NCBI RefSeq assembly: GCF_014133895.1
Contig: NC_050734.1
Span: 496,001 to 560,000, forward strand
Reading direction: 5' to 3'
Source of the DNA: Torulaspora globosa
Taxonomy: Eukaryota > Ascomycota > Saccharomycetes > Saccharomycetales > Saccharomycetaceae
DNA: 64,000 nucleotides
Numbering within the stretch: position 1 is the stretch's first letter; each line of letters begins with the position of its first letter. Below the pieces are notes generated by a model, which made no database searches, was not told the DNA's origin, and saw nothing but the letters and a program-made list of their open reading frames with translations. Below are positions 18,688-26,294 of this stretch, in pieces. The position numbers were made by a program, and so were the translations under genes.

Positions 18688-19005
18688 GCGGATTGCTTGC
18701 GATAAATGCATCCACTGTATTTTACACCAATTCACCGACACCATCATCCCTTTCTAGAGATTCACAACTACTAATATTTTGATCTTTACATGTGCAAGGC
18801 TTCCATCATATAAATACAGTATATATGGATTGCTTTGTTTAGGTGATCAAGAAAGTTTTATTCTCTGCATTTCAGCTCTTAGTCGGTTAGTCCATATCTC
18901 CATATCAAATGTATATTAGTTTATAAGACCTAATGATTTTCGACGAAAAAATAGAGCCGTGCGAAACAGCTTTCGGTAAGAGCATTTCATGTTACTGTTC
19001 ATAAA

Positions 19006-19016
19006 ACCCACACATC
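19006..19016 (+). promoter_or_regulatory. Rap1 site of RPL21
   Basis: ACCCACACATC, a good match to the Rap1 ribosomal-protein box, about 350 bases upstream of the RPL21 ATG. Rap1 recruits Fhl1/Ifh1 at most yeast ribosomal protein genes. Confidence 0.55.
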
Positions 19017-19179
19017 AACATCAATTACATCCTAACACCATGATAATCTCTTGCTTTTTTTCCGCGTCGCTTTCTGTTCTTTTCACAACAAACACGGTTG
19101 TCGCAAGCGAGCCCGAGATGTGGTACCAGGCTTCCGCTGCTAGGCCCGGCGTTTTTGCCTGTCCTGTCCTTCTACCGGC

Positions 19180-19231
19180 AGCCCAGGCGGCCTGCTCAGC
19201 AGACTCCCGGGCGAAGAGCTCTGCCTGGGCT
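19180..19231. repeat. GC-rich inverted repeat upstream of RPL21
   Basis: AGCCCAGGC at 19180-19188 is the exact reverse complement of GCCTGGGCT at 19223-19231, with 34 bases between. It lies within the GC-rich patch between the RPL21 Rap1 site and the ATG. It could form a hairpin in RNA or bind a dimeric protein; no known motif was recognised. Confidence 0.6.
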
Positions 19232-19359
19232 AGATGGACCATGCGCATCTGGTTGGATTGGCGGATGGCTCGCCGGTTGGTGTATAGTGAAATATAATTT
19301 ATCAGTGGGATAGTGCAGGAACTGTTCAGAAGCAACGAAATCAAGGACGACAAGCAAAA

Positions 19360-20059
19360 ATGGGTAAATCGTATGTGGAAATAATGCTATTTCAGTGAAA
19401 GGACAGGCAGCAACAGCTACAACAACCCAATCGCATGAGGAACGAGACAACCGAGGAATTAAACAATTATCGAAGAAGAAGGATGCCAGATCCATCTGGA
19501 CGACCACGTTGCTTTGCTGGGTGTTCAATATTCAATGCAAGGAGCAGTTTGTTACTAACATGAGGATATTACAATTCCTTAAAACAGGCACGGTTACAGA
19601 TCTCGTACTCGTTACATGTTCCAACGTGACTTCAGAAGACATGGTACTATTCCATTGTCTACCTACCTGAAGATCTACAAAGTTGGTGACATCGTCGACA
19701 TCAAAGCCAACGGTTCTATCCAAAAGGGTATGCCACACAAGTACTACCAAGGTAAGACTGGTGTTGTCTACAACGTGACCAAGTCCTCTGTTGGTGTTAT
19801 CATCAACAAGATGGTTGGTAACAGATACTTGGAGAAGAGATTGAACTTGAGAGTTGAACACGTTAAGCACTCCAAGTGTAGAGCCGAGTTTTTGCAAAGA
19901 GTCAAGGACAACGCTGCTAAGCGTGCTGAGGCCAAGGCTCAAGGTGTTGCCGTCCAATTGAAGAGACAACCAGCTCAACCAAGAGAGGCCCGTGTTGTTT
20001 CTACCGAAAACAACGTTCCACAAACTTTGGCCCCAGTTCCTTACGAAACTTTCATCTAA
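19360..20059 (+). CDS. RPL21: RPL21 (eL21), 60S ribosomal protein (two exons)
   Basis: Large-subunit protein eL21. Coding joins 19360-19370 (ATGGGTAAATC) to 19588-20059, giving exactly the family length of 160 residues: [19 protein letters not shown]... through ...PVPYETFI. Seen: strong ribosomal-gene codon bias, a Lys/Arg-rich N-terminus, and the conserved core [18 protein letters not shown] and [10 protein letters not shown]. The intron splits the Ser4 codon. RPS9 and RPL21 are neighbours in both S. cerevisiae duplicate blocks (YBR189W/YBR191W and YPL081W/YPL079W), so this is the ancestral pair. A Rap1 site lies upstream. A Reb1 site begins two bases after the stop codon, where it could help end transcription before the convergent TDA7-like gene. 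Confidence 0.98.
19371..19587 (+). other. RPL21: RPL21 intron (217 bp)
   Basis: GTATGT at 19371, consensus TACTAAC at 19553-19559, and CAG ending at 19587. Splicing joins AAATC to GCACGG and gives the conserved [13 protein letters not shown]. No inverted repeats comparable to those of the RPS9 intron were noticed. Confidence 0.95.
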
Positions 20060-20060
20060 T

Positions 20061-20067
20061 TTACCCG
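20061..20067. promoter_or_regulatory. Reb1-type site just after RPL21 stop
   Basis: TTACCCG begins two bases after the RPL21 stop codon. Reb1 bound to DNA can act as a roadblock terminator for RNA polymerase II; here it lies between two convergent genes. Position is suggestive only. Confidence 0.35.
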
Positions 20068-20269
20068 ATGCATCTTTCGGCGGTCAGTTTTTGCAGCGTT
20101 TTATCATCAATGTATAATTGTCTCTAATCTATAACAATTTACACGCACTGTTTCTTGGTTAAATCTCAATAAAAGTCTTACAAAAGTCAAATTTTAAACG
20201 CCTTTATGGGAAAGTCTCGCCGGCTTTCCCAACACCTAAACACAGAAGACTATTGAAGCCGGTTTCTTG

Positions 20270-21703
20270 TCATATCACTTCTCGTAAAAAGCCGCGAGCG
20301 CTCTCTGAAGGATTTCGCTCAGCGTCTGGGGCCAACCTTATTGAAGAAGATGACATTGAAGAGTAATTGCCTTGCGTTGACGAGATATAGGAGGAGTCGG
20401 TCAGCGATGATACGTAAGAAAACCTGTGATCGACCGGCACCTCTGGGTCCGCTGAGGCGTAAATACCAGTAATGTTTCTTGACGGGGGGATTGGAGGAGG
20501 TCGCCTGGCTTGGAAATTGAACTCATCTTGAAATGGATTTCCGCTGTCGTTGCGAGGATCTGTTTCGCCTTTGTTCCTCGATATTTGCGCCATGGCTTTA
20601 CTCTTTATCCTGGACAAAAGGGCCGTCTGTCCGCTGCCAGTGGCAGGAGGGGACACCTTCTCTTGGTCATGGTCTGATGCCTGGGACGGTAGTGGATATC
20701 CTGCCCGACGACCGATCTTAGATGTGAATCCTCGAGGCGCTTTTGTCGTTTTCTTCCTACGTCTGAAGAACATGAGCCATAACACAATTCCGCAAAGCAG
20801 AGCTCCCGCGACCCCTCCAACTACGCCGCCTATTATCTTGTTCTTAGTTGGACTAGATGGACTGCTGGCTTCACCAAGACCCCCGTCGAGCCAATTTTCA
20901 TAAAACTGGATTCCTCGAGTCTGCGTGCTGGTGGGGACCGAGAAGCTGCTGGTGACGGTTTTCGCACGAGCAGTCGTAGTTGGAAGCCCTGTATCAAACG
21001 TAGTGGTTGAACCTGTGATGTGGTAAAGCTGGGTGTATATGTAATAGATCGACCGGGAGTCCTGTGAAACCGTATAGCTTGGCGCCGATGTCGAAGTCCA
21101 AGCCGAAGTCGCTGATGAAGAAGAGAAAGGAGTGCTTTGCGGTTCCAACACTGACGTGGAAGGTATCACGCTTTCCGAGCTCGACGAAGAAGTTGAGAGG
21201 TCTATAACGGAGGTATCCGAGTCGGAAGAGGAAGATGGCGACGATGACGATGATCTTGACGCCCACGAAGACGATGCCGATGATGCCGACGAGCGTTCTA
21301 AACCGGAACTGCTGGAAGATTCAGACCGCACGGAAGAAAGTTCGCTTTCAGATGCACTTGTCGACGAACTAGAGACCCCAGATGCACTCGAGCTCTCCAA
21401 GGTGCTCAACGGGACGACTGCTGAAGAACTTCGAGACCACAGCCTGGACAATTGCGGGCTTTGGGACGATACAACTTGTCCTAACGATGCACTATCAATC
21501 TCCGAACTGGAATAAAGTTGTGAGCTCGATGGCGTCACTATAGTTGGTCCTGATGAAGAAGTTACCATCAACGAGCCACCATCTCTCGAGGCCAACGTAC
21601 TTCTTCCGGATGTGCTGTCCGATGGCCACCAGCTCGTTTCTAAAGACCATCCAGAGGATGAACCGACACTACCAGCCCATGTCGAAGAGCTATTGAAAGC
21701 CAT
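20270..21703 (-). CDS. TDA7: TDA7/YDL211C family Ser-rich single-pass membrane protein
   Basis: A 477-residue protein of unknown function from the ATG at 21703 (MAFNSSS...). Seen: no obvious cleaved signal; a long Ser-rich (mucin-like) N-terminal half; a conserved block with YYIYTQLYHITGSTTTF and FYENWLDGGL; one membrane helix at about residues 284-308 followed by a basic RRRKK stop; and a cytosolic tail with NPFQDEFNF, a proline-rich PPPIPPSRN stretch and the ending GFLREVI. These tail and juxtamembrane motifs match my recollection of S. cerevisiae Tda7 (636 aa) and its duplicate YDL211C, proteins of the vacuole or cell periphery without known activity. The Ser-rich part is shorter. The Pro-rich tail might bind an SH3 domain (inference). 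Its neighbourhood is not that of either S. cerevisiae copy. Confidence 0.8.
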   Translation of the reverse strand: MAFNSSSTWAGSVGSSSGWSLETSWWPSDSTSGRSTLASRDGGSLMVTSSSGPTIVTPSSSQLYSSSEIDSASLGQVVSSQSPQLSRLWSRSSSAVVPLSTLESSSASGVSSSSTSASESELSSVRSESSSSSGLERSSASSASSSWASRSSSSSPSSSSDSDTSVIDLSTSSSSSESVIPSTSVLEPQSTPFSSSSATSAWTSTSAPSYTVSQDSRSIYYIYTQLYHITGSTTTFDTGLPTTTARAKTVTSSFSVPTSTQTRGIQFYENWLDGGLGEASSPSSPTKNKIIGGVVGGVAGALLCGIVLWLMFFRRRKKTTKAPRGFTSKIGRRAGYPLPSQASDHDQEKVSPPATGSGQTALLSRIKSKAMAQISRNKGETDPRNDSGNPFQDEFNFQARRPPPIPPSRNITGIYASADPEVPVDHRFSYVSSLTDSSYISSTQGNYSSMSSSSIRLAPDAERNPSESARGFLREVI

Positions 21704-22155
21704 TCTCACACCGAACCGACAACTAGCGGTTTCCTTTCTTCAAGACAGGCTTTACGATCGCAGATCTAATGGCTTGTTTATCTGATAAAGTTCGCCCTCG
21801 GGCTTTTTTTAGAAAGAAGCGAACTGACTAACAAAACCATCCTCCAGTCAACAGGATCTGAGCTGAGTTGGCACGGATCTTGGCATGCCGGAAGCTCTGG
21901 GAATGAAGCTATGAGCTGGTGATAAGTCTGGCACTGAGGGAGTCGTGAATTGTGCGAGGTTAAGACTTTAGCCGGTACCGGCCCGGCACCGGGATGGTGC
22001 CAGAACAGCTCAAACATGGCGGTTGTACCCGTTTGATGAGTGAGTTGAGCTGCCTGAAGCTGGTTCTGGGCTTGGTTGACTTTGGTATAAAGGGCGGGTG
22101 TATTTTTGAACGCTCGAGATGAAAAAACCAGCGATAAGTGACAGATAAGTTCAAG
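21704..22155. other. TDA7-TMT1 divergent intergenic region
   Basis: A 452-base divergent promoter. Its main content is a pair of Leu3-type sites (listed separately) and a TATA-like TATAAAG at about 22085, some 70 bases before the TMT1 ATG. The rest shows no gene or repeat I can support. Confidence 0.6.
21973..21993. promoter_or_regulatory. Tandem Leu3 sites upstream of TMT1
   Basis: CCGGTACCGG at 21973-21982 and CCGGCACCGG at 21984-21993, separated by one base. Both are full matches to the Leu3 consensus CCGGNNCCGG; the first is also a perfect GCCGGTACCGGC palindrome with its flanks. They lie 163-183 bases before the TMT1 ATG and about 270-290 before TDA7. Leu3 activates when it binds 2-isopropylmalate and represses otherwise. 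Confidence 0.75.
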
Positions 22156-23037
22156 ATGTCGACCTTCTCTGAGTCTGATTTCGATGCCGAGCGCTACGAT
22201 AGGAGCCGACCCTCCTATCCCGATCGCTTTTACGCAGCTTTGGACAAATATCACCAAGGCCCCCGTCGTTGTGTCGTTGATGTTGGGTGCGGTCCTGGGA
22301 CGGCTACGTTCCAAATGGCTGCATTATTGAGCGGTTTCGAGCAGGTCGTAGGAACCGACATCTCGCCAACCATGATCGAGAAGGCCAGGTCCGCGAGTGG
22401 GAGCGACGAGCGAGTCTCTTTTGAAGTGTCGTCAGGCAACGAGTTTTCGTTCTTGGGCGCCGCCAAGGCCAACAGACAGACCCTCGATATGGTCACGGCA
22501 GTGGAATGTGTTCATTGGTTTGACTTTGCAAGTTTCCAGTCATCCGTAGCCGCCAATCTGCGCAGAGGCGGCACTTTTGCGATCTGGGGCTACGCAGACG
22601 CTGCGTTTATCGACTATCCGGAGCTGGACGCTGTGCTGAACGACGTTTCGTATGGGAGGGATCAGCTCGGGCCGTTCTGGCAGCAGCCGGGACGCAACGT
22701 GCTCCGTGGCATGTTAGAGAACTGGGTCTTCGACAGCAGATATTTCGCTGACGAGCAGAGTGCTGAAGTTAGAGTCGCGGATTTGCGCGCCCCACAGCAC
22801 CTACATGCTCAGCAGAGACCTCTGATTCTCTCAAAGGAGATGACAGTGTCCGACTACGCAAACTATGTCAGAACTTTCAGTGCGTACCACACTTGGAAGA
22901 CAAAACACGGAGACTCGGAAGAAGACATCGCCGAGCGGCTGGTGGAGACGATCTGCACGGTTCAACCAGAGCTCACGCCAGATTCCAAGGTCCAGGTAGC
23001 TTGGAATACCTTCTACAAGTTTGCTAGAAGAGTTTGA
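22156..23037 (+). CDS. TMT1: TMT1, trans-aconitate / 3-isopropylmalate methyltransferase
   Basis: A 293-residue cytosolic SAM-dependent methyltransferase. The start chosen is the ATG at 22156 (MSTFSESDFDAERY), which matches S. cerevisiae Tmt1 (299 aa); an ATG 18 bases earlier is in frame but adds non-conserved residues. Seen: SAM-binding motif VVDVGCGPGTA at residues 40-50, acidic loop GTDISPTMI, the post-I region DMVTAVECVHWFDF, and the family C-terminus WNTFYKFARRV. Known: Tmt1 methylates trans-aconitate, an inhibitory aconitase by-product, and 3-isopropylmalate, a leucine-pathway intermediate. GRX3/4 follows on the same strand, as TMT1-GRX4 neighbour in S. cerevisiae (YER175C-YER174C). Two Leu3 sites in the promoter suggest control by leucine-pathway flux. 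Confidence 0.93.
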   Translation: MSTFSESDFDAERYDRSRPSYPDRFYAALDKYHQGPRRCVVDVGCGPGTATFQMAALLSGFEQVVGTDISPTMIEKARSASGSDERVSFEVSSGNEFSFLGAAKANRQTLDMVTAVECVHWFDFASFQSSVAANLRRGGTFAIWGYADAAFIDYPELDAVLNDVSYGRDQLGPFWQQPGRNVLRGMLENWVFDSRYFADEQSAEVRVADLRAPQHLHAQQRPLILSKEMTVSDYANYVRTFSAYHTWKTKHGDSEEDIAERLVETICTVQPELTPDSKVQVAWNTFYKFARRV

Positions 23038-23077
23038 TCAGCTATTACTAAAGCTAGTTGATATAATAGGTTGGAGC

Positions 23078-23085
23078 TCACGTGA
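23078..23085. promoter_or_regulatory. E-box TCACGTGA upstream of GRX3/4
   Basis: Palindromic TCACGTGA, a Cbf1/Pho4/Tye7-class bHLH site, about 200 bases before the glutaredoxin ATG and just after TMT1. Cbf1 often acts at sulfur and respiratory genes; the link to this gene is inference. Confidence 0.45.
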
Positions 23086-23283
23086 CATCGATTTTTTTGT
23101 ATGGCTTAATAGATACTGTAAGGTTGGCAAAGTAAGAGTTGATTTTAGACAATGAACAACGTCAATAGATGTGTCAATCCTCTCATTTACTAGTCAGATG
23201 CCATCTGTTTTGCTGAGCTTCTTTGGCAGTTGAGTTTGCTCCCTACAACTGTTTACAAAGCACTCGAAATCATCCAGTGAAAA

Positions 23284-24009
23284 ATGCCTGTGGTGGAAAT
23301 TAAAGATCAGGATAAATTCACCAACTTGGTTACTGCTGAAGCAGCTGATAGACTGACTGCATTGTACTTCTACGCACCTTGGGCAGAGCCATGCAAGTAT
23401 ATGGGTGAGGTATTCAAGGCGTTGAGTGATGAACCCTCCAATAAGGATGTGTTATTTCTGTCGATCAATGCTGATGACAACTCTGAGATTGCTGAATCGT
23501 TTGAGGTTTCGGCAGTCCCCTGTTTGATTATTGTCAGGAAAGGGACCATATTGACAGAGCTCTCTGGTGCGAATCCAAAGCAGTTCGTCAAAGCTTTGAA
23601 TGATCACAAGGCCAGTCTGCAGGGGACTCCAGAGCCGCAGCAGCGTTCAATTACGGATGAAGAGGATGAGGATGAGGACGAAGAGACTGAAGAAGAGCTG
23701 AATGAAAGATTGACAAAGCTAACGCAGGCTGCTCCAATAATGCTTTTTATGAAGGGAAGTCCCTCGGAACCCAAATGTGGGTTTTCCAGACAAATGGCCG
23801 TCGGCATACTTAGAGAGCACCAGGTAAGGTTTGGGTTTTTTGATATCTTGAAGGATTCCTCTGTGAGAGAGGGTCTCAAAAAGTTCTCTGACTGGCCTAC
23901 CTTTCCACAGCTGTACGTCAAGGGCGAATTCCAAGGCGGTTTAGATATTACTAAAGAGTCGCTGGAGGAGGATCCGGAGTTTTTTGAGCACGCTCTACAG
24001 TCTAGCTAA
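23284..24009 (+). CDS. GRX4: GRX3/GRX4, monothiol glutaredoxin
   Basis: A 241-residue monothiol glutaredoxin (S. cerevisiae Grx4 is 244) that binds a glutathione-ligated 2Fe-2S cluster, delivers iron signals to Aft1/Yap5-type regulators and supports iron delivery in the cytosol and nucleus. Seen: an N-terminal thioredoxin-like domain with WAEPCKY (one cysteine only, C37) at residues 33-39, an acidic Glu/Asp linker at about 122-139, and a glutaredoxin domain with CGFS at 165-168. The conserved [16 protein letters not shown] also matches the glutathione-binding loop. GRX3 and GRX4 are duplicates in S. cerevisiae; this gene lies between TMT1 and RAD24 like GRX4, and is probably the common ancestor. 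The 3' end faces RAD24 across 75 bases. Confidence 0.96.
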   Translation: MPVVEIKDQDKFTNLVTAEAADRLTALYFYAPWAEPCKYMGEVFKALSDEPSNKDVLFLSINADDNSEIAESFEVSAVPCLIIVRKGTILTELSGANPKQFVKALNDHKASLQGTPEPQQRSITDEEDEDEDEETEEELNERLTKLTQAAPIMLFMKGSPSEPKCGFSRQMAVGILREHQVRFGFFDILKDSSVREGLKKFSDWPTFPQLYVKGEFQGGLDITKESLEEDPEFFEHALQSS

Positions 24010-24084
24010 TAAACGAGAAGTTTCCATTTAGGTATATACAGGTAATTCGATTTGTGATATTGAATGCAGATGTATGGTTACTAA

Positions 24085-26031
24085 TCATAAATCCTCGAGA
24101 TCGGAGTCGGACAGGGACTCACTGACCGGTTTCTCACCGTTCAGATTTCGGGGCTTTTGCGAAAGTGCCTCGTAGATAGAGTCTTCGTCGTCAAGCGTGT
24201 TGTTTGCAACAGCTCCCACATCTTGATCACTGTCAATTATGGGATCCTCTTCGAACTGCTCATCGTCAGTTTCAGTCCCAGCTTTCAATTCAGAATCTGT
24301 GCCGTATAGCTCAAGTAACTTTTGCAGTTTCGCATCTCGCGTTCGCCTCAATCGGTCAAGGGCCTCCTTGGCGCCTGATTGATGATCGTCCTCAGAGATT
24401 TCTGTATCATGACCGTCTATCAAGTTAATGTCGCCTCCTATACGCGCAGTGATATCTAACGTAGGATCCACTTCGAGACTTTGTATCCGCTGTTTTTTGA
24501 CTTCAAATACAGCATCGTTAGATAATTTAGCTCTATAATGTTTCAATGCCTTTTCTTTATAAAACCGAATGCTCTTTATTTCAGGGTCGTAGAAACCAAA
24601 TTGCAATGCTATGTTTCGGAAGAGACGGGGCTCACCGTACTTGTAGACTGAAACATTGGTATAATCTTCACATTGTATCAGGAACTCACTTTGAGCCTGA
24701 CTAATTTTCCATTCTCGAGGGAACTTTGCCCTCCCATGAGAATGACTTCCTTGGCCCATTTCGCCAAAAATGTGCCGCACCTTGCGCAAACAAAACTCTA
24801 ACGACTCAGGTGTCATATCCATAGTGTTGCTTTCGCTCAAAGAATCCGTTAATTTGCAAGCCTCCAAAATGCTGAATTTACCCTTGTTGAATGAGGCGTA
24901 ATTTTCTAAAAGACCCAGAGAGAAATTGTCATGGGAAAGATGCCCCATCGAATTCAAAAGCAGTTCGTTGATCATCTTGCTGTCATCTGCAACATCGCGC
25001 GAACCATGCAAGACTTTGCCGATGGCATGGAAGTACGAAGTGGAGCTATCTCTCGCAAAAGTTGCGGTGCATCCCGTAGAGGTTGCCCAGAACTGCAGCA
25101 TTGCAATTCCCGAACGTAAATCCCCCGTGGATTGTATCACTCCCTCAATAACGCGGTCCTTATCGTCCCATTTTTCACGTAGCATCAGCTCAGCTTTATT
25201 GTCATTGCAGATATTTACCAAGGTTTTTCTCATCAGCGTCGCATTCACCGGGTTGAACTTTATTCTCTTCAAGCAAGCATGAGATAATATCTCCTTGCCT
25301 AAAATCGACTCCGCCGTCCAAGAGTAGTCCACGCCGTAAGCGATGAAGCTCCCATTATCGTTCTCGAGCTCGCATTCGGTCAGACAAATAACTAAAGGTG
25401 GTAGAGAGCGCTTGGGCATATATAACCATTCCAGCAACTGTCGCCGAAAGGCGCTTCTGGTTTCCGCGTGGAAAACATTCGGTATATCCTCCACCAGAAT
25501 CAGCGACAGGTTCGACACAACTCGATACTTTGCCTCGCCGAGGAACTGCCCAAAACTACCAATATGAGAAGCCCCGTTAGGTGCCATATCGTTTTCATAC
25601 CGAATAACATTTTCACCTCTTCCTCCAGCTGCTCTGTACTTTGGAACTAGCTCTTTTGCTAACATATTGACAATTGTACTTTTACAACAGCCGCTGGGAC
25701 CCGTCAGCAGCAAAACGCGCTTCTCGCTTCGACCCTGCATCATAGCCTCCAATTCATCGCGTACCTCCTTAGACTTCTTCTTATGAATCGACACCTCATT
25801 AACATTTTTCGGACTATACTTTTCATACCATGGAATCGTATTAAAACCACCAGTAGTCAGGTCCGCTGATAAATTGTGGCCTTGCAAATCTCGAACATCT
25901 ACACTGGAGCATTTATTGCCCTTTTTCCGCGAGGGAGAGCACGATCTTGAAGCGCTCCAGTGAGTTATTTGGGAAGTTAGCGACGACAGACTACGCTTTA
26001 AATCCGGAACATTTCTCTTTTTGCGGTCCAT
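24085..26031 (-). CDS. RAD24: RAD24, checkpoint clamp loader large subunit
   Basis: A 648-residue protein (S. cerevisiae Rad24 is 659) that replaces Rfc1 in a clamp loader with Rfc2-5 and loads the 9-1-1 checkpoint clamp at damaged DNA; RAD17 in other eukaryotes. Start is the ATG at 26031 (MDRKKRNVPDLKRSLSS). Seen: PWYEKYSPKNVNEVSIHKKKSKEV leading into Walker A GPSGCCKST at residues 111-119, an RFC-like AAA region, and a long acidic C-terminal tail (Asp/Glu/Ser-rich) ending SDSDLEDL. The tail and the KR-rich N-terminus are family traits. It is divergent from BRR2 across 263 bases, as in S. cerevisiae. Identification is secure. Confidence 0.96.
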   Translation of the reverse strand: MDRKKRNVPDLKRSLSSLTSQITHWSASRSCSPSRKKGNKCSSVDVRDLQGHNLSADLTTGGFNTIPWYEKYSPKNVNEVSIHKKKSKEVRDELEAMMQGRSEKRVLLLTGPSGCCKSTIVNMLAKELVPKYRAAGGRGENVIRYENDMAPNGASHIGSFGQFLGEAKYRVVSNLSLILVEDIPNVFHAETRSAFRRQLLEWLYMPKRSLPPLVICLTECELENDNGSFIAYGVDYSWTAESILGKEILSHACLKRIKFNPVNATLMRKTLVNICNDNKAELMLREKWDDKDRVIEGVIQSTGDLRSGIAMLQFWATSTGCTATFARDSSTSYFHAIGKVLHGSRDVADDSKMINELLLNSMGHLSHDNFSLGLLENYASFNKGKFSILEACKLTDSLSESNTMDMTPESLEFCLRKVRHIFGEMGQGSHSHGRAKFPREWKISQAQSEFLIQCEDYTNVSVYKYGEPRLFRNIALQFGFYDPEIKSIRFYKEKALKHYRAKLSNDAVFEVKKQRIQSLEVDPTLDITARIGGDINLIDGHDTEISEDDHQSGAKEALDRLRRTRDAKLQKLLELYGTDSELKAGTETDDEQFEEDPIIDSDQDVGAVANNTLDDEDSIYEALSQKPRNLNGEKPVSESLSDSDLEDL

Positions 26032-26180
26032 AAGTAGCGACCCAACCAGCAAATCCTCACAGCGTCCACCAAAAGCATGCTTGTGCTCCTAGCTAGTTTG
26101 AAGGTCTGGTCGTTTGAATCTTGAAGCTTCAATACGACTAAATACTAGTATAAGATGCTCATTTAACACGAAGGCTATTA

Positions 26181-26188
26181 GATGAGCT
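26181..26188 (+). promoter_or_regulatory. PAC-like site upstream of BRR2
   Basis: GATGAGCT, the PAC core bound by Tod6/Dot6 at growth-regulated genes, 107-114 bases before the BRR2 ATG in the RAD24-BRR2 divergent promoter. No RRPE partner was seen; low certainty. Confidence 0.3.
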
Positions 26189-26294
26189 TTCAAAGCTCTA
26201 GAAGAGACTTCCAATAACAGTGTTGAAAGGCGCATCGGTTAACTGATCATTGGTATTCTAGCTCCTGTTCAATAGACTAATCAGTTGGCAGAAG

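Larger units (their letters stand above)
18688..19359. other. RPS9-RPL21 intergenic region with GC-rich patch
   Basis: 672 bases. The first 300 are A/T-rich (RPS9 3' end). A Rap1-type site lies at 19006-19016, and about 19100-19285 is strikingly GC-rich and contains a perfect 9-bp dyad, unlike a normal ribosomal protein promoter. ORFs of 60-110 codons overlap the patch in several frames on both strands; none resembles a known protein. A TATA-like stretch near 19288-19300 precedes RPL21. Confidence 0.5.

Noticed and set aside
22138..22155. Earlier in-frame ATG for TMT1 adding six residues
   Set aside because: The ATG at 22156 matches the conserved family N-terminus MSTF-S--DF; the extra residues are not conserved.
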